Shown: positions 24,994 to 34,030, counted from the stretch's first letter. The stretch: 64,000 bases of DNA from Chryseobacterium aahli (GCF_022699665.1 NZ_JALDNB010000005.1:62001-126000), one strand, 5' to 3'. A program made the numbers and translations. Notes: a model not told the origin generated them from the letters alone.

Positions 24994-27588
24994 TTATTTT
25001 TCTGTTGGTCTGAAAACCAAACCTGTCTCCTCGAAATAATCCAGCGTAATTCTGTCACCGTCATTCACGGTTCCAGCGAGGATTTCTTTGGATAATTTAT
25101 TCAAAACTTCCTGCTGAATCACTCTTTTCAAAGGTCTAGCTCCGAAAACCGGGTCGTACCCTTTGTTTGTCAGGTAATTCAATGCATCTTGCGTTGCAGT
25201 CATAATGATATTTCTTTTCAGCAACAAATCATTGAAACCTCTCAACTGATACTGCACGATTTTTCCGATTTCTTTTTTTCTTAAAGGCTGGAACAATACC
25301 GTTTCATCAATTCTGTTCAGGAATTCCGGACGAAGCATTTGTTTCAGTAAATCGAAAACTTCAATTTTAGTTTTAGCAACAATCTCATCCTGGTTTTCCT
25401 CAGTAATATTTTCAAAATTCTCCTGAATAATGTGCGAACCTAAATTCGAAGTCATAATGATAATCGAATTTTTAAAATTCACGACTCTACCTTTATTGTC
25501 CGTCAACCTTCCGTCATCCAAAACTTGTAATAACGTGTTGAAAACATCTGGGTGTGCTTTTTCAATTTCATCTAAAAGCACGACCGAATAAGGTCTTCTT
25601 CTAACAGCTTCCGTCAATTGACCACCTTCATCATATCCAACATATCCCGGAGGCGCACCAACCAATCTTGACACCGAATGACGTTCTTGGTACTCACTCA
25701 TATCAATTCTCGTCATATTGTTTTCATCATCGAATAAAAACTCCGCCAAAGCCTTTGCTAGTTCAGTTTTACCGACTCCGGTTGTTCCTAAAAACAAGAA
25801 ACTTCCGATTGGTTTTTTCTCGTCGCTCAATCCAGCTCTGTTTCTTCTGATCGCATCTGCAACTGCTTCAATCGCTTCTTCCTGACCGACCACTCTGTGA
25901 TGAAGTTCAGTTTCAAGATGTAATAATTTCTCTCTTTCAGATTGAAGCAACTTGGTAACAGGAATTCCTGTCCATTTTCCGATCACTTCAGAGATGTTGT
26001 CTGCGGTAACTTCTTCTTTAATCAATTCATTTTGATGGTTTTGCATCTCCAATTCAAGTTTTTGCAAAGCATCTTCTTTTTCCTTTATTTTTCCGTACTG
26101 AATTTCAGCAACTTTTGCGTAATCTCCTGCTCTTGAAGCTCTTTCTGCTTCGAGTTTTAGGGATTCAATATCTTTTTTAATCGAAGTTAAATCCTCAGAT
26201 TTTTGTTTTTCTTTCAGCCATTTCGCGTTGATTTCGTTTCTTTCTTCAGAAATTTTCGAAATATCTTCTTTTAAATGGTCAATTTTCGTCTGGCTTCCTT
26301 CTCTTGAAATGGCAGCCAGTTCAATTTCCATCTGCATCAGTTTTCTGTCGAGAACATCCAATTCTTCAGGTTTTGAATTGATTTCCATTCTCAATTTTGC
26401 AGACGCTTCATCAATCAAATCAATCGCTTTATCCGGTAAAAACCGGTCTGAAATATATCGTTGAGACATTTCCACAGCCGCAATAATCGCTTCGTCTTTG
26501 ATTCTTACTTTGTGGTGCGCCTCATATTTATCTTTAATTCCACGAAGAATGGAGATTGCTGATTCTGTATCCGGTTCTTCCACCATCACTTTCTGGAAAC
26601 GTCTTTCTAATGCCTTATCTTTTTCAAAATATTTTTGATATTCATTTAAAGTGGTTGCACCGATCGCTCTCAATTCTCCTCTAGCCAAAGCAGGCTTAAG
26701 AATATTAGCTGCGTCCATTGCACCTTCGCCACCTCCGGCTCCTACTAAAGTGTGGATCTCGTCGATGAAAAGAATAATTTGTCCCTCTGATTTGATAACT
26801 TCATTCACAACAGATTTCAAACGCTCTTCAAATTCACCTTTGTATTTTGCGCCGGCGATTAATGCGCCCATATCCAAAGAATACAAAGTTTTATCCTGCA
26901 AGTTTTCAGGAATATCCCCGCTGATAATTCTGTGTGCAATGCCTTCTGCAATTGCCGTTTTACCGACACCTGGCTCACCAATTAAGATCGGATTGTTTTT
27001 CGTTCTTCTCGAAAGAATTTGTAAAACTCTTCTGATTTCTTCATCACGACCAATTACAGGATCTAATTTCCCTTCTGCAGCTAATTCGTTGAAGTTTTTA
27101 GCATATTTTTTTAAAGATTGATAGGTTTCTTCTGAGCTTGCAGATGTCGCAGTACTACCTTTTCTCAATTCTTTAATTCCTCCTTCCAAAAGACTTTTGG
27201 TCACGCCCATATCTTTCAGCATCTTCGAAACTTCTGAACTGGTTTCTAATAATGAAAGCCATAAATGTTCGATAGTAACGAATTCATCGCCCATTTTTTT
27301 GGCGATGTTGGGAGCATCCAACAAAACTTTGTTTGCCGATTGTGATAGGTAAATATTTCCTCCCTGTACTTTCGGAAGTTTTTCTAAATTTTCACGGTTG
27401 CGCTCTCTTACCAAGGTTGCATCTGCTTCAGATTTTTTAAGTAAGAAAGGCGATATATTTTCATCTATTTGAAAGATTCCTTCCAGAAGATGTTGAGGTT
27501 CTATTTGCTGGTTGCCAAATTCCATTGCCACTTGCTGAGCGGCCTGAATGGCTTCCTGTGATTTTACGGTATATTGGTTTAAGTTCAT
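24994..27588 (-). CDS. clpB: ATP-dependent disaggregase ClpB
   Basis: The 864-residue Hsp100 chaperone is full length. It has the N-domain (about 1-145, two Clp_N repeats), AAA1 with Walker A GEPGVGKTAIAEG (about 205) and the DEIHTLVGAGG loop, the coiled-coil middle domain (about 405-530) that separates ClpB from ClpA, AAA2 with Walker A GTTGVGKTELAK (about 605), the substrate pore loop GYVGYDEGG and sensor 2 GARPLKR. It works with DnaK to rescue aggregated proteins in the cytoplasm. No HrcA CIRCE palindrome is visible upstream. Confidence 0.98.
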   Translation of the reverse strand: MNLNQYTVKSQEAIQAAQQVAMEFGNQQIEPQHLLEGIFQIDENISPFLLKKSEADATLVRERNRENLEKLPKVQGGNIYLSQSANKVLLDAPNIAKKMGDEFVTIEHLWLSLLETSSEVSKMLKDMGVTKSLLEGGIKELRKGSTATSASSEETYQSLKKYAKNFNELAAEGKLDPVIGRDEEIRRVLQILSRRTKNNPILIGEPGVGKTAIAEGIAHRIISGDIPENLQDKTLYSLDMGALIAGAKYKGEFEERLKSVVNEVIKSEGQIILFIDEIHTLVGAGGGEGAMDAANILKPALARGELRAIGATTLNEYQKYFEKDKALERRFQKVMVEEPDTESAISILRGIKDKYEAHHKVRIKDEAIIAAVEMSQRYISDRFLPDKAIDLIDEASAKLRMEINSKPEELDVLDRKLMQMEIELAAISREGSQTKIDHLKEDISKISEERNEINAKWLKEKQKSEDLTSIKKDIESLKLEAERASRAGDYAKVAEIQYGKIKEKEDALQKLELEMQNHQNELIKEEVTADNISEVIGKWTGIPVTKLLQSEREKLLHLETELHHRVVGQEEAIEAVADAIRRNRAGLSDEKKPIGSFLFLGTTGVGKTELAKALAEFLFDDENNMTRIDMSEYQERHSVSRLVGAPPGYVGYDEGGQLTEAVRRRPYSVVLLDEIEKAHPDVFNTLLQVLDDGRLTDNKGRVVNFKNSIIIMTSNLGSHIIQENFENITEENQDEIVAKTKIEVFDLLKQMLRPEFLNRIDETVLFQPLRKKEIGKIVQYQLRGFNDLLLKRNIIMTATQDALNYLTNKGYDPVFGARPLKRVIQQEVLNKLSKEILAGTVNDGDRITLDYFEETGLVFRPTEK

Positions 27589-27949
27589 ATGATGTGTATT
27601 TTGATTCTTTAATTTTTACTTGTCAATTTAAGATTTTAAACATCAGATTTCAGACCATAAGAGTCTGATAAGTGCTAATTTTCAAAGCTGTTTGTTCTAA
27701 TTTCTGATGTTCTCAATCTTATTTAATCATTTAATTCGGTTAACTTATCGCAAAAAGTATTCTATTGTTGAATTTATAAATTTATAAGACAAATTTTCCG
27801 AATATTGTATTTCTGGAATTCTTTTTGTTGCCAAATTTTCCGATAAGTGCTTATTAATTTAAATATTAGATGTACATTTTGACCTCTTCATTATTTTAAA
27901 CTTGTCGAGGCAAGATTTAAATCAGAATAATTACTTTTGCAATCATATC
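27589..27949. other. 361-bp divergent region between clpB and the PaaR-like regulator
   Basis: No gene is supported. It holds a 12-bp direct repeat CAAATTTTCCGA (27790-27801 and 27832-27843), GATAAGTGCT twice (27667-27676, 27842-27851), and ACTTATCG (27743-27750), the inverse of CGATAAGT. These may be regulator sites. The -7 box of the TetR gene is at its end; I find no good clpB -7 box. Confidence 0.45.
27932..27939 (+). promoter_or_regulatory. -7 box TACTTTTG for the TetR-family gene
   Basis: Exact TAnnTTTG match 10 nt before the ATG at 27950, implying a leaderless or nearly leaderless transcript and ruling out the upstream TTG at 27902. Confidence 0.6.
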
Positions 27950-28525
27950 ATGGAGCTTAAAGAAAAACAAAAGAAAATATTAGACGTTGCGGTAGAACTT
28001 TTCAAAGAGAAAGGGTATATGGGCAGCTCGGTAAGAGATTTAGCAACGAAACTGAATATAAAAGCCGCTTCTTTATATGCGCACATTCGTTCAAAAGAAG
28101 AAATTTTGGAATGGATTTGCTTCGGAATTGCTCACGAATTCTTCGCCCAGCTTCAGGAAATCAAAAACACGAATCTTCCTCCAAAAGATAAATTGAATTT
28201 ATTTATTGATAAACATTTATCAGTGGTTCTCGAAAACCGTGATGTGACCCACATTTATTCAAACGAATGGAAACATTTAGACGGCCGGCTTCCAGAATTT
28301 ATAGAAATGAGAAAAAACTATCAGCTAGAGGTCGAACAATTATTGCTCGAGATCTACAAAGCAGAAAATTGGGAACTGAAATCGCCGACGTTCACAACAA
28401 GATTTATTCTTCATACTTTAAACAATTCTTATTTTTGGTTCAAAAGAAATACAGAATCTTCTGTTGATATCAAAGAGGAAATCAGAGATAAAATTCTTTT
28501 TGGACTTCTCGGAAATCACGAATAA
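27950..28525 (+). CDS. TetR-family regulator, probable phenylacetate repressor (PaaR-like)
   Basis: From the ATG at 27950 the protein has 191 residues. The N-terminal HTH is clear: KKILDVAVELFKEKGY, then SSVRDLATKLNIKAASLYAHIRSKEEIL. The C-terminal ligand domain is that of TetR_C_33-like regulators. It lies 211 bp upstream of paaK on the same strand. TetR-type PaaR proteins in Thermus and Burkholderia repress paa genes and are released by phenylacetyl-CoA; the 14-bp palindrome at 28717 overlapping the paa promoter has the matching half-site pattern. The assignment to PaaR rests on context. Confidence 0.8.
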   Translation: MELKEKQKKILDVAVELFKEKGYMGSSVRDLATKLNIKAASLYAHIRSKEEILEWICFGIAHEFFAQLQEIKNTNLPPKDKLNLFIDKHLSVVLENRDVTHIYSNEWKHLDGRLPEFIEMRKNYQLEVEQLLLEIYKAENWELKSPTFTTRFILHTLNNSYFWFKRNTESSVDIKEEIRDKILFGLLGNHE

Positions 28526-28533
28526 TAAACTTC

Positions 28534-28590
28534 TTTTGTCATTCTGACGAAGGAAGAATCTCAACTTTATTATTAGAAATTCTTCACTCC
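28534..28590. repeat. Dispersed GTCATTCTGA repeat (copy 3, incomplete)
   Basis: GTCATTCTGACGAAGGAAG and the following AATCTC match the left arm of the copy at 6481; only part of the right arm (AAATTCTTCACTCCG) remains. Confidence 0.7.
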
Positions 28591-28682
28591 GCTTCGCACC
28601 TTTAACAACATCTAAATGCAAGGCTTGTCTCAATCTAAAAACAATTTAGAACCATTCAAAATATGACAAAAGTCATTAAAAT

Positions 28683-28713
28683 TTGGTCAGTTAGAAAATC
28701 TTTTTTAAATTTA
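28683..28713 (+). promoter_or_regulatory. Promoter of the paa operon
   Basis: TTG at 28683-28685 and TAAATTTA at 28706-28713 (one mismatch to TAnnTTTG) are separated by 20 nt, within the 17-23 nt Bacteroidota spacing. Transcription would start near 28718-28722. Confidence 0.55.
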
Positions 28714-28716
28714 CAC

Positions 28717-28730
28717 CTAACAAATGTTAG
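28717..28730. promoter_or_regulatory. 14-bp palindrome, candidate PaaR operator
   Basis: CTAACAAATGTTAG is a perfect palindrome directly over the predicted start of transcription and 7 nt before the paaK ATG. The pattern CNAAC-n4-GTTNG is that reported for TetR-type PaaR operators (with G/C in the central positions there). Confidence 0.65.
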
Positions 28731-28736
28731 TTAGTA

Positions 28737-30056
28737 ATGAAGTTTGATGTTGAATATTTAAAACTTGACCAATTGAGAACTCTTCAGTCCGAGAGATTGA
28801 AGAATTTGGTGAGTTATCTTGAAGAGAAGTCGGATTTTTATAAAGGAAAATTTGATGAATTAGGAATATCAACTAGGGAAGTAAGGACAATTGAAGATAT
28901 TTCAAAACTACCGATCACATACAAACAAGACTTAAGAGACAATTATCCGTTCGGATTATTTACCGTTCCAAAAAATGAATTACAAAGAATTCATTGTTCA
29001 AGCGGAACAACGGGAAAACCAACGGTGGTAGGATATACAAAAGAAGACATTGATTTATTCAGTGAAGTAGTAGCAAGATCGTTGAATGCAGCCGGAGCAA
29101 AACCGGGAATGCAGTTACATAATGCTTACGGTTACGGAATTTTCACGGGCGGACTTGGTCTTCATTACGGAGCAGAAAAATTAGGAATGAGCGTTCTTCC
29201 AATTTCAGGAGGAATGACAACGAGACAGGTTGATTTAATCATGGATTTTAAACCGGAAGTTATCTGTTGCTCACCGTCTTATGCTTTAACAATCGCTGAT
29301 GAATTTGCTAAAAGAGGAATCTCGGCAGACGAAATTAGTTTAAAATATGCCGTTTTAGGTTCAGAACCTTGGACGGAATTGATCAGACATCATATTGAGG
29401 AAAAATTAGGCGTTCATGCAACCAATATTTATGGGTTGAGTGAAATTATCGGTCCTGGAGTTTCGATGGAGGATTTTGAGGAAAAAGGAGGTTCTTACAT
29501 TTGGGAAGACCATTTTTATCCTGAAATTTTAGATCCGATTACAAAACAACCTGTTCCATTCGGAGAAGAAGGAGTTTTGGTGATTACAACGTTGACGAAA
29601 AAAGCAATGCCGCTTTTACGTTATTGGACGAACGATATCACAAGTCTTTATTATGAGGAAAACTCAAAAAGAACAATGGTTAAAATGAAACCAATTCTTG
29701 GAAGAGCTGATGATATGTTAATTGTAAGAGGCGTAAATGTATATCCGAGTCAGGTTGAAGAAGCATTTTCTCATGTGGAAGGTGTAATTCCGAATTATTA
29801 TTTAACACCGATTGAGAAAGAACAAATGTGTGTAGCATTGGATATCGATCTGGAAATTGATGATGAATTTGTGAAAGCCCAACAAATTGAAATTAATACC
29901 GATGATTATACTATTTTTGTCGGAAACTTTGCAAAAAGTATAGAAAACGAAATAAAAAAACGAGTAGGAATCACCACGAAAGTGAAAATTCATGCTCAGG
30001 ACAGTTTGCCTAAGTGCGAAGGTGGAAAAATTAATAGAATACTAAAAACAAAATGA
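28737..30056 (+). CDS. paaK: Phenylacetate-CoA ligase
   Basis: The 439-residue adenylate-forming enzyme activates phenylacetate with ATP and CoA, the first step of the pathway. Visible marks: the P-loop-like SSGTTGKPTVVGYT (about 83-96), the aryl-acid pocket region AYGYGIFTGGLGLHYG, GLSEIIGPG, and the C-terminal domain GRADDMLIVRGVNVYPSQ. Length is standard. It is first in the operon, directly after the promoter and palindrome, and overlaps paaE by 4 bp. Confidence 0.97.
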   Translation: MKFDVEYLKLDQLRTLQSERLKNLVSYLEEKSDFYKGKFDELGISTREVRTIEDISKLPITYKQDLRDNYPFGLFTVPKNELQRIHCSSGTTGKPTVVGYTKEDIDLFSEVVARSLNAAGAKPGMQLHNAYGYGIFTGGLGLHYGAEKLGMSVLPISGGMTTRQVDLIMDFKPEVICCSPSYALTIADEFAKRGISADEISLKYAVLGSEPWTELIRHHIEEKLGVHATNIYGLSEIIGPGVSMEDFEEKGGSYIWEDHFYPEILDPITKQPVPFGEEGVLVITTLTKKAMPLLRYWTNDITSLYYEENSKRTMVKMKPILGRADDMLIVRGVNVYPSQVEEAFSHVEGVIPNYYLTPIEKEQMCVALDIDLEIDDEFVKAQQIEINTDDYTIFVGNFAKSIENEIKKRVGITTKVKIHAQDSLPKCEGGKINRILKTK

Positions 30057-31138
30057 ATTCATTTTATAAATTAAAAACGGTAAGGGTTCAGAAAGATACC
30101 AACGACGCAGTCAATGTAGCCGTTGAAATTCCTGAGGAACTGAAAGATAAATTCAGATTCAAGCAGGGGCAGTATCTTAACTTCCGAATGATGATCGACG
30201 GAAACGAAGAAAGGCGTTCTTATTCTATCTGCAACGCTCCGAGTGAAAAAAGCAACACGCTAGAAGTATTGGTTAAGTTGTTAGAAAACGGAAAAGTTTC
30301 CGGTTATTTTAACGAGCATCTTCACATGGATGAAGTTCTTGAAGTGATGCCTCCGATGGGCGGTTTTAACACATCTTATCACCCGACAAACGTAAAAACT
30401 TACGTTGGTTTGGCGGCAGGAAGCGGAATTTCTCCAGTTTTATCAAATATTAAAGAAAGTCTTTATCAGGAGCCAAATTCAAATGCTTATTTGTTCTACA
30501 GCAACAGAAGCATGAATCATGTGATGAAAAAGGCTGAGATCGATAAATTAGTTGAAACTTTTAACGGAAGACTGAAAGTCGTTTATTTAGTAAGCCGTGA
30601 GCAACATGAAGATCCGATTTTTGAAGGAAGAATTTCTCCCGAAAAATTAGATTTATTATTTGAAAGATATGCAGATATCGATGTTAAAGAATCTACATTC
30701 TTCATTTGCGGGCCTGCGGAAATGATTAAAGGGATTGCTGATTATTTAAAGAAAGAGAAAAAAGTACCTGCAATTCAGGTTTTATTTGAATATTTCACTG
30801 CTCCTGACGAAGAAAATTCTGAAGAAATGAGCGATGAATTCAAGGCAATTGCCAATTTAGAAAGTATGGTAACGGTCATTATTGATGATGATGAATATTC
30901 GTTCCACCTTAATTCTAAAAAAGAGAGTATCTTAGATAAAGCATTGAAAGACAATCTTCCTGTACCTTTTGCTTGCAAAGGAGGAGTTTGTTGTACGTGT
31001 AAAGCACAGGTTTTGGAAGGAGAAGTTTTCATGGAGAAAAATTTCGCGCTTACCGAAGATGAGGTAGCCAGAGGTTACGTTCTGACATGTCAATGTCACC
31101 CGACAACGAATGTGGTGATGCTTAATTATGATGTTTAA
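30053..31138 (+). CDS. paaE: 1,2-phenylacetyl-CoA epoxidase, reductase subunit PaaE
   Basis: The 361-residue protein passes electrons from NADPH to the PaaAC diiron centre. It has an FAD domain (RRSYSICNAP, about 45-55), an NAD-binding domain (GLAAGSGISP and FFICGPAEMI) and a C-terminal plant-type 2Fe-2S ferredoxin domain with four Cys in ACKGGVCCTCKA and LTCQCHP. ATGA overlap with paaK suggests coupled translation. Confidence 0.96.
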   Translation: MNSFYKLKTVRVQKDTNDAVNVAVEIPEELKDKFRFKQGQYLNFRMMIDGNEERRSYSICNAPSEKSNTLEVLVKLLENGKVSGYFNEHLHMDEVLEVMPPMGGFNTSYHPTNVKTYVGLAAGSGISPVLSNIKESLYQEPNSNAYLFYSNRSMNHVMKKAEIDKLVETFNGRLKVVYLVSREQHEDPIFEGRISPEKLDLLFERYADIDVKESTFFICGPAEMIKGIADYLKKEKKVPAIQVLFEYFTAPDEENSEEMSDEFKAIANLESMVTVIIDDDEYSFHLNSKKESILDKALKDNLPVPFACKGGVCCTCKAQVLEGEVFMEKNFALTEDEVARGYVLTCQCHPTTNVVMLNYDV

Positions 31139-31142
31139 TTAA

Positions 31143-31217
31143 ATTAATGTAACAATATATCAATTTACCAGTGTAACAATCATTGGTACATTGTTAGACT
31201 GATACATTGTTAAATTG
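31143..31217 (+). repeat. paa intercistronic hairpin (element a, paaE-paaA)
   Basis: The left arm (ATGTAACAATATATCA ... GTGTAACAAT, to 31180) and right arm (ATTGGTACATTGTTAG ... ATACATTGTTAAATT, from 31182) form one imperfect hairpin of about 35 bp per arm that fills the gap between paaE and paaA. Confidence 0.8.
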
Positions 31218-31225
31218 GAAAAATT

Positions 31226-32164
31226 ATGGATTTAGAAAAATTTGTACAATACGTACACGACGAAAATAAAGTAGAACCAAAAGACGTAATGCCCGATGAT
31301 TACAGAAAACTATTGGTTCGTCAGATTTCACAGCACGCCCATTCTGAGATTGTCGGAATGTTGCCGGAAGCCAACTGGATTTCCAGAGCACCTTCATTGA
31401 GAAGAAAAATGGCTCTTTTAGCTAAAGTTCAGGATGAGGCAGGTCATGGTTTGTACCTTTATTCTGCTACTGAAACTCTAGGAAACGGAACTATCAGAGC
31501 TGATAGAGATGCGACTTACGATGATATGTTGGAAGGAAAAGCAAAATATTCAAGTATTTTCAACTATCCGACATTAAGCTGGGCTGATATCGGCGCAATC
31601 GGTTGGTTGGTTGACGGTGCAGCGATCATGAATCAGGTAATGTTGATGGGAAATTCTTACGGTCCTTATTCAAGAGCGATGGTGAAAATCTGTAAAGAAG
31701 AATCTTTCCACCAAAGACAAGGGTATGAGATTTTGATGGCACTTTGTCGTGGTACAAAACAGCAGAAAGAAATGGCTCAGGCTTCGTTAAATCGTTTCTG
31801 GTGGCCGGCTTTAATGATGTTTGGACCAAATGACGACAGTTCGCCAAACTCTAAAATCTCTATGAATTACAGAGTAAAAAGAGAAAGTAACGACAGTCTT
31901 CGTCAGAGATTTATCGACGTTACGGTTTCTCAGGCTGAATTTTTAGGATTAACCATGCCGGATAAAGATCTGAAGTGGAATGAAGAAAGACAACATTACG
32001 ATTTCGGAGAACTTCCTTGGGATGAATTCATGGAAATCTTAAAAGGAAACGGACCTTGTAACAAGAAAAGATTACAGACAAAAGTGAAAGCGCAGCAGGA
32101 AAACCTTTGGGTAAAAGAAGCGGCGATTGCTTTTGCAGAGAAACAACAAAAAGAAGTAATATAA
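31226..32164 (+). CDS. paaA: 1,2-phenylacetyl-CoA epoxidase, catalytic subunit PaaA
   Basis: The 312-residue ferritin-like diiron subunit inserts one oxygen atom into the phenylacetyl-CoA ring. Diiron ligands fit the helix segments [16 protein letters not shown] (ExxH-type) and [17 protein letters not shown]. PaaA binds substrate and pairs with PaaC; PaaB bridges dimers. Length and N-terminal [19 protein letters not shown] are standard. Confidence 0.97.
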   Translation: MDLEKFVQYVHDENKVEPKDVMPDDYRKLLVRQISQHAHSEIVGMLPEANWISRAPSLRRKMALLAKVQDEAGHGLYLYSATETLGNGTIRADRDATYDDMLEGKAKYSSIFNYPTLSWADIGAIGWLVDGAAIMNQVMLMGNSYGPYSRAMVKICKEESFHQRQGYEILMALCRGTKQQKEMAQASLNRFWWPALMMFGPNDDSSPNSKISMNYRVKRESNDSLRQRFIDVTVSQAEFLGLTMPDKDLKWNEERQHYDFGELPWDEFMEILKGNGPCNKKRLQTKVKAQQENLWVKEAAIAFAEKQQKEVI

Positions 32165-32268
32165 TAATGTAACAATATACCAATGTAAAAATGTAACAAT
32201 CACTGTCATGCTGAGCTTGTCGAAGCATCTCATTGGTAAACTGCTACATTGCTACATTGTTAAATTAA
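32165..32268 (+). repeat. paa intercistronic hairpin (element b, paaA-paaB) with nested core
   Basis: Arms ATGTAACAATATACCAATG ... ATGTAACAAT and ATTGGTAAACTGCTACATTG ... ACATTGTTAAATT pair. The apex (32205-32230) holds GTCATGCTGAGC-TTGTCGAAGCATCT, a short relative of the GTCATTCTGA element; the same core sits in the apex of element g. Confidence 0.8.
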
Positions 32269-32275
32269 TTTGACT

Positions 32276-32557
32276 ATGGCAAATTTAGATATGTGGGAAG
32301 TGTTTATTCAGACTAAACCGGGATTATCTCACAAACACGTTGGAATTGTACAGGCGCCAACAGCAGAAATGGCTTTGCAGAACGCAAGAGACGTTTATAC
32401 AAGAAGAAAAGAAGGAACTTCTGTTTGGGTAGTTCCAAGTAAATATATTGTGACTTCAGAAGGAATTGATAAAGAAGCATTCTTTGATCCGGCTGATGAT
32501 AAATTGTACCGTCACCCGACGTTCTACGATATTCCTAACGATGTAAAAAACATGTAA
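32276..32557 (+). CDS. paaB: 1,2-phenylacetyl-CoA epoxidase subunit PaaB
   Basis: From the ATG at 32276 the protein has 93 residues (MANLDMWEVFIQTKPGLSHKHVG), the usual size. PaaB has no catalytic site and bridges PaaAC heterodimers in the epoxidase complex. An in-frame TTG lies two codons upstream, but the ATG start matches the family. The stop overlaps the paaC ATG by one base. Confidence 0.96.
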   Translation: MANLDMWEVFIQTKPGLSHKHVGIVQAPTAEMALQNARDVYTRRKEGTSVWVVPSKYIVTSEGIDKEAFFDPADDKLYRHPTFYDIPNDVKNM

Positions 32558-33306
32558 TGAGCGCACTATTCAATTATTTATTAAAGTTTGCTGATGACAG
32601 TTTCATCATGGGACAAAGATTGTCTGCATGGTGTGGTGAAGGTCCTTATTTAGAGGAAGATATTGCATTGACAAACATCGCATTGGATGAGCTTGGACAA
32701 GCAAACAATTTTTATGTTTACGCTTCAAGAGTTGCTGATAACGGTAAAAGTGAAGATGATTTAGCATTTTTAAGATACGAGCACGAATATGTAAACGCAC
32801 ATTGGGTTGAACTTCCAAATGAAGATTATGCGCAGACTATTCTTAAAGTCTATGTTTTCGCGGTGTATCAGAAATTGATGTACGAGGCATTATCAAATTC
32901 TGCAGATGAAGAACTTTCTGCGCTTGCCCAAAAATCTTTGAAAGAAGTAAGATATCATTATACTCATGCTTCTTCTTGGATGAAAATTTTCGGACAGGGA
33001 ACAGAAGAAAGCAAAATGCGTCTGGAAAGAAGTCTTGAAAATATCTGGGAATACACCAAAGGTCTATTTGCAAAAACAGAAGGCGAGGATGATTTAATTG
33101 CTTTAAATATCGCTCCAGACGTTGACGCTTTGTATGAAGATTTCCTTTCTATTACACAAAAAGATTTTCAGGACTTCGGTTTAGAATATCCGGCAAATCC
33201 TTTCATGCAGCCAAAATCAAGAACAGGATATCACACAGAATATTTCGGATTTATGCTTTGCGAATTGCAGTATATGCAGAGAGCATATCCGGGTTGCACT
33301 TGGTAG
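32557..33306 (+). CDS. paaC: 1,2-phenylacetyl-CoA epoxidase, structural subunit PaaC
   Basis: The 249-residue ferritin-fold subunit stabilises PaaA. The family segments GQRLSAWCGEGPYLEEDIALTNIALDELGQA and KEVRYHYTHASSWM are clear. The ATG shares a base with the paaB stop (TAATG), so translation is coupled. Confidence 0.96.
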   Translation: MSALFNYLLKFADDSFIMGQRLSAWCGEGPYLEEDIALTNIALDELGQANNFYVYASRVADNGKSEDDLAFLRYEHEYVNAHWVELPNEDYAQTILKVYVFAVYQKLMYEALSNSADEELSALAQKSLKEVRYHYTHASSWMKIFGQGTEESKMRLERSLENIWEYTKGLFAKTEGEDDLIALNIAPDVDALYEDFLSITQKDFQDFGLEYPANPFMQPKSRTGYHTEYFGFMLCELQYMQRAYPGCTW

Positions 33307-33313
33307 GTTTTTG

Positions 33314-33340
33314 AATGTATCAGTTTATCAATGTAACAAT
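33314..33340 (+). repeat. paa intercistronic element c (left arm only, paaC-paaD)
   Basis: AATGTATCAGTTTATCAATG followed by TAACAAT matches the left arm of the other elements; no right arm follows. Confidence 0.6.
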
Positions 33341-33381
33341 TTTAAAGTGAAATGTTAAACTATCATTAAAAATTTTATTCT

Positions 33382-33468
33382 TTGTTGACTTTGCTAAGTG
33401 AAACGCCTTTGCGAACTTAAAAACATTTAGTAGTCAAAAAAACTTTGCGCACTTTGCGTTAAAAAAAA
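33382..33468. repeat. Dispersed ACTTTGCG-type repeat (copy 2)
   Basis: Aligns with 17306-17402 (AAGTGAAACGCC ... TTTAGTAGTCAAAAAA ... GCGCACTTTGCGTTAAAA). It fills the gap between paaC and paaD. Confidence 0.65.
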
Positions 33469-33483
33469 TCAGATTAAAAAAGA

Positions 33484-33948
33484 TTGAAAAATCCTTTAGA
33501 AATATTAGAACTCGTTCCCGATCCGGAAATTCCGGTAATCAATATCGTGGAATTAGGTATTGTAAGAGAAGCGAAAATTACGAGCGAGAATTCTTGCGAA
33601 GTAACGATTACGCCGACTTATTCTGCCTGTCCCGCTATGTTTACCATTGAGGAAGACATCATTAAATTGATGAAAGAAAATGGTTGGGATGTAAAAGTAG
33701 TCACCAAAATGTTTCCGATTTGGACGACAGATTGGCTGACAGATGAAGCGAGAGAAAAACTCCGTGTCTACGGAATTTCACCTCCCGAAAAAGGAGCAGA
33801 CGAACATCACATCGGGAAGCCGAAAAAATGTCCGCGCTGTGGGTCTATGCATTCAAAACAGATCAGTAGATTTGGGTCTACCTTGTGTAAGGCTTCTTAT
33901 CAATGTTTAGACTGTTTAGAGCCGTTTGATTATTTTAAATGCCACTAA
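33484..33948 (+). CDS. paaD: Phenylacetyl-CoA epoxidase assembly protein PaaD
   Basis: The 154-residue MIP18/DUF59-type protein helps mature the iron sites of the Paa epoxidase. It has the DUF59 core VPDPEIPVINIVELGIV, TPTYSACPAM, and a C-terminal Cys cluster CPRCGS ... SYQCLDC ... FKCH that could bind a metal. No ATG is available; the start is TTG at 33484 after an A-rich run. It is separated from paaC by repeat sequence, so a drop in expression relative to paaABC is possible. Confidence 0.94.
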   Translation: MKNPLEILELVPDPEIPVINIVELGIVREAKITSENSCEVTITPTYSACPAMFTIEEDIIKLMKENGWDVKVVTKMFPIWTTDWLTDEAREKLRVYGISPPEKGADEHHIGKPKKCPRCGSMHSKQISRFGSTLCKASYQCLDCLEPFDYFKCH

Positions 33949-33950
33949 GA

Positions 33951-34030
33951 TTAATGTAACAATTTAGCAATGTAACAATTTAGGATGCAGTAAATATTGT
34001 TACACTGGTAAACTGATACATTGCTAGATT
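33951..34030 (+). repeat. paa intercistronic hairpin (element d, paaD-paaG)
   Basis: Left arm ATGTAACAATTTAGCAATG and right arm ATTGTTACACTGGTAAACTG then ATACATTGCTAGATT. Confidence 0.75.

Noticed and set aside
26651..27121. Antisense open frame of 156 codons inside clpB
   Set aside because: It mirrors conserved ClpB codons, has no promoter and no family match; it is a shadow of the real gene.
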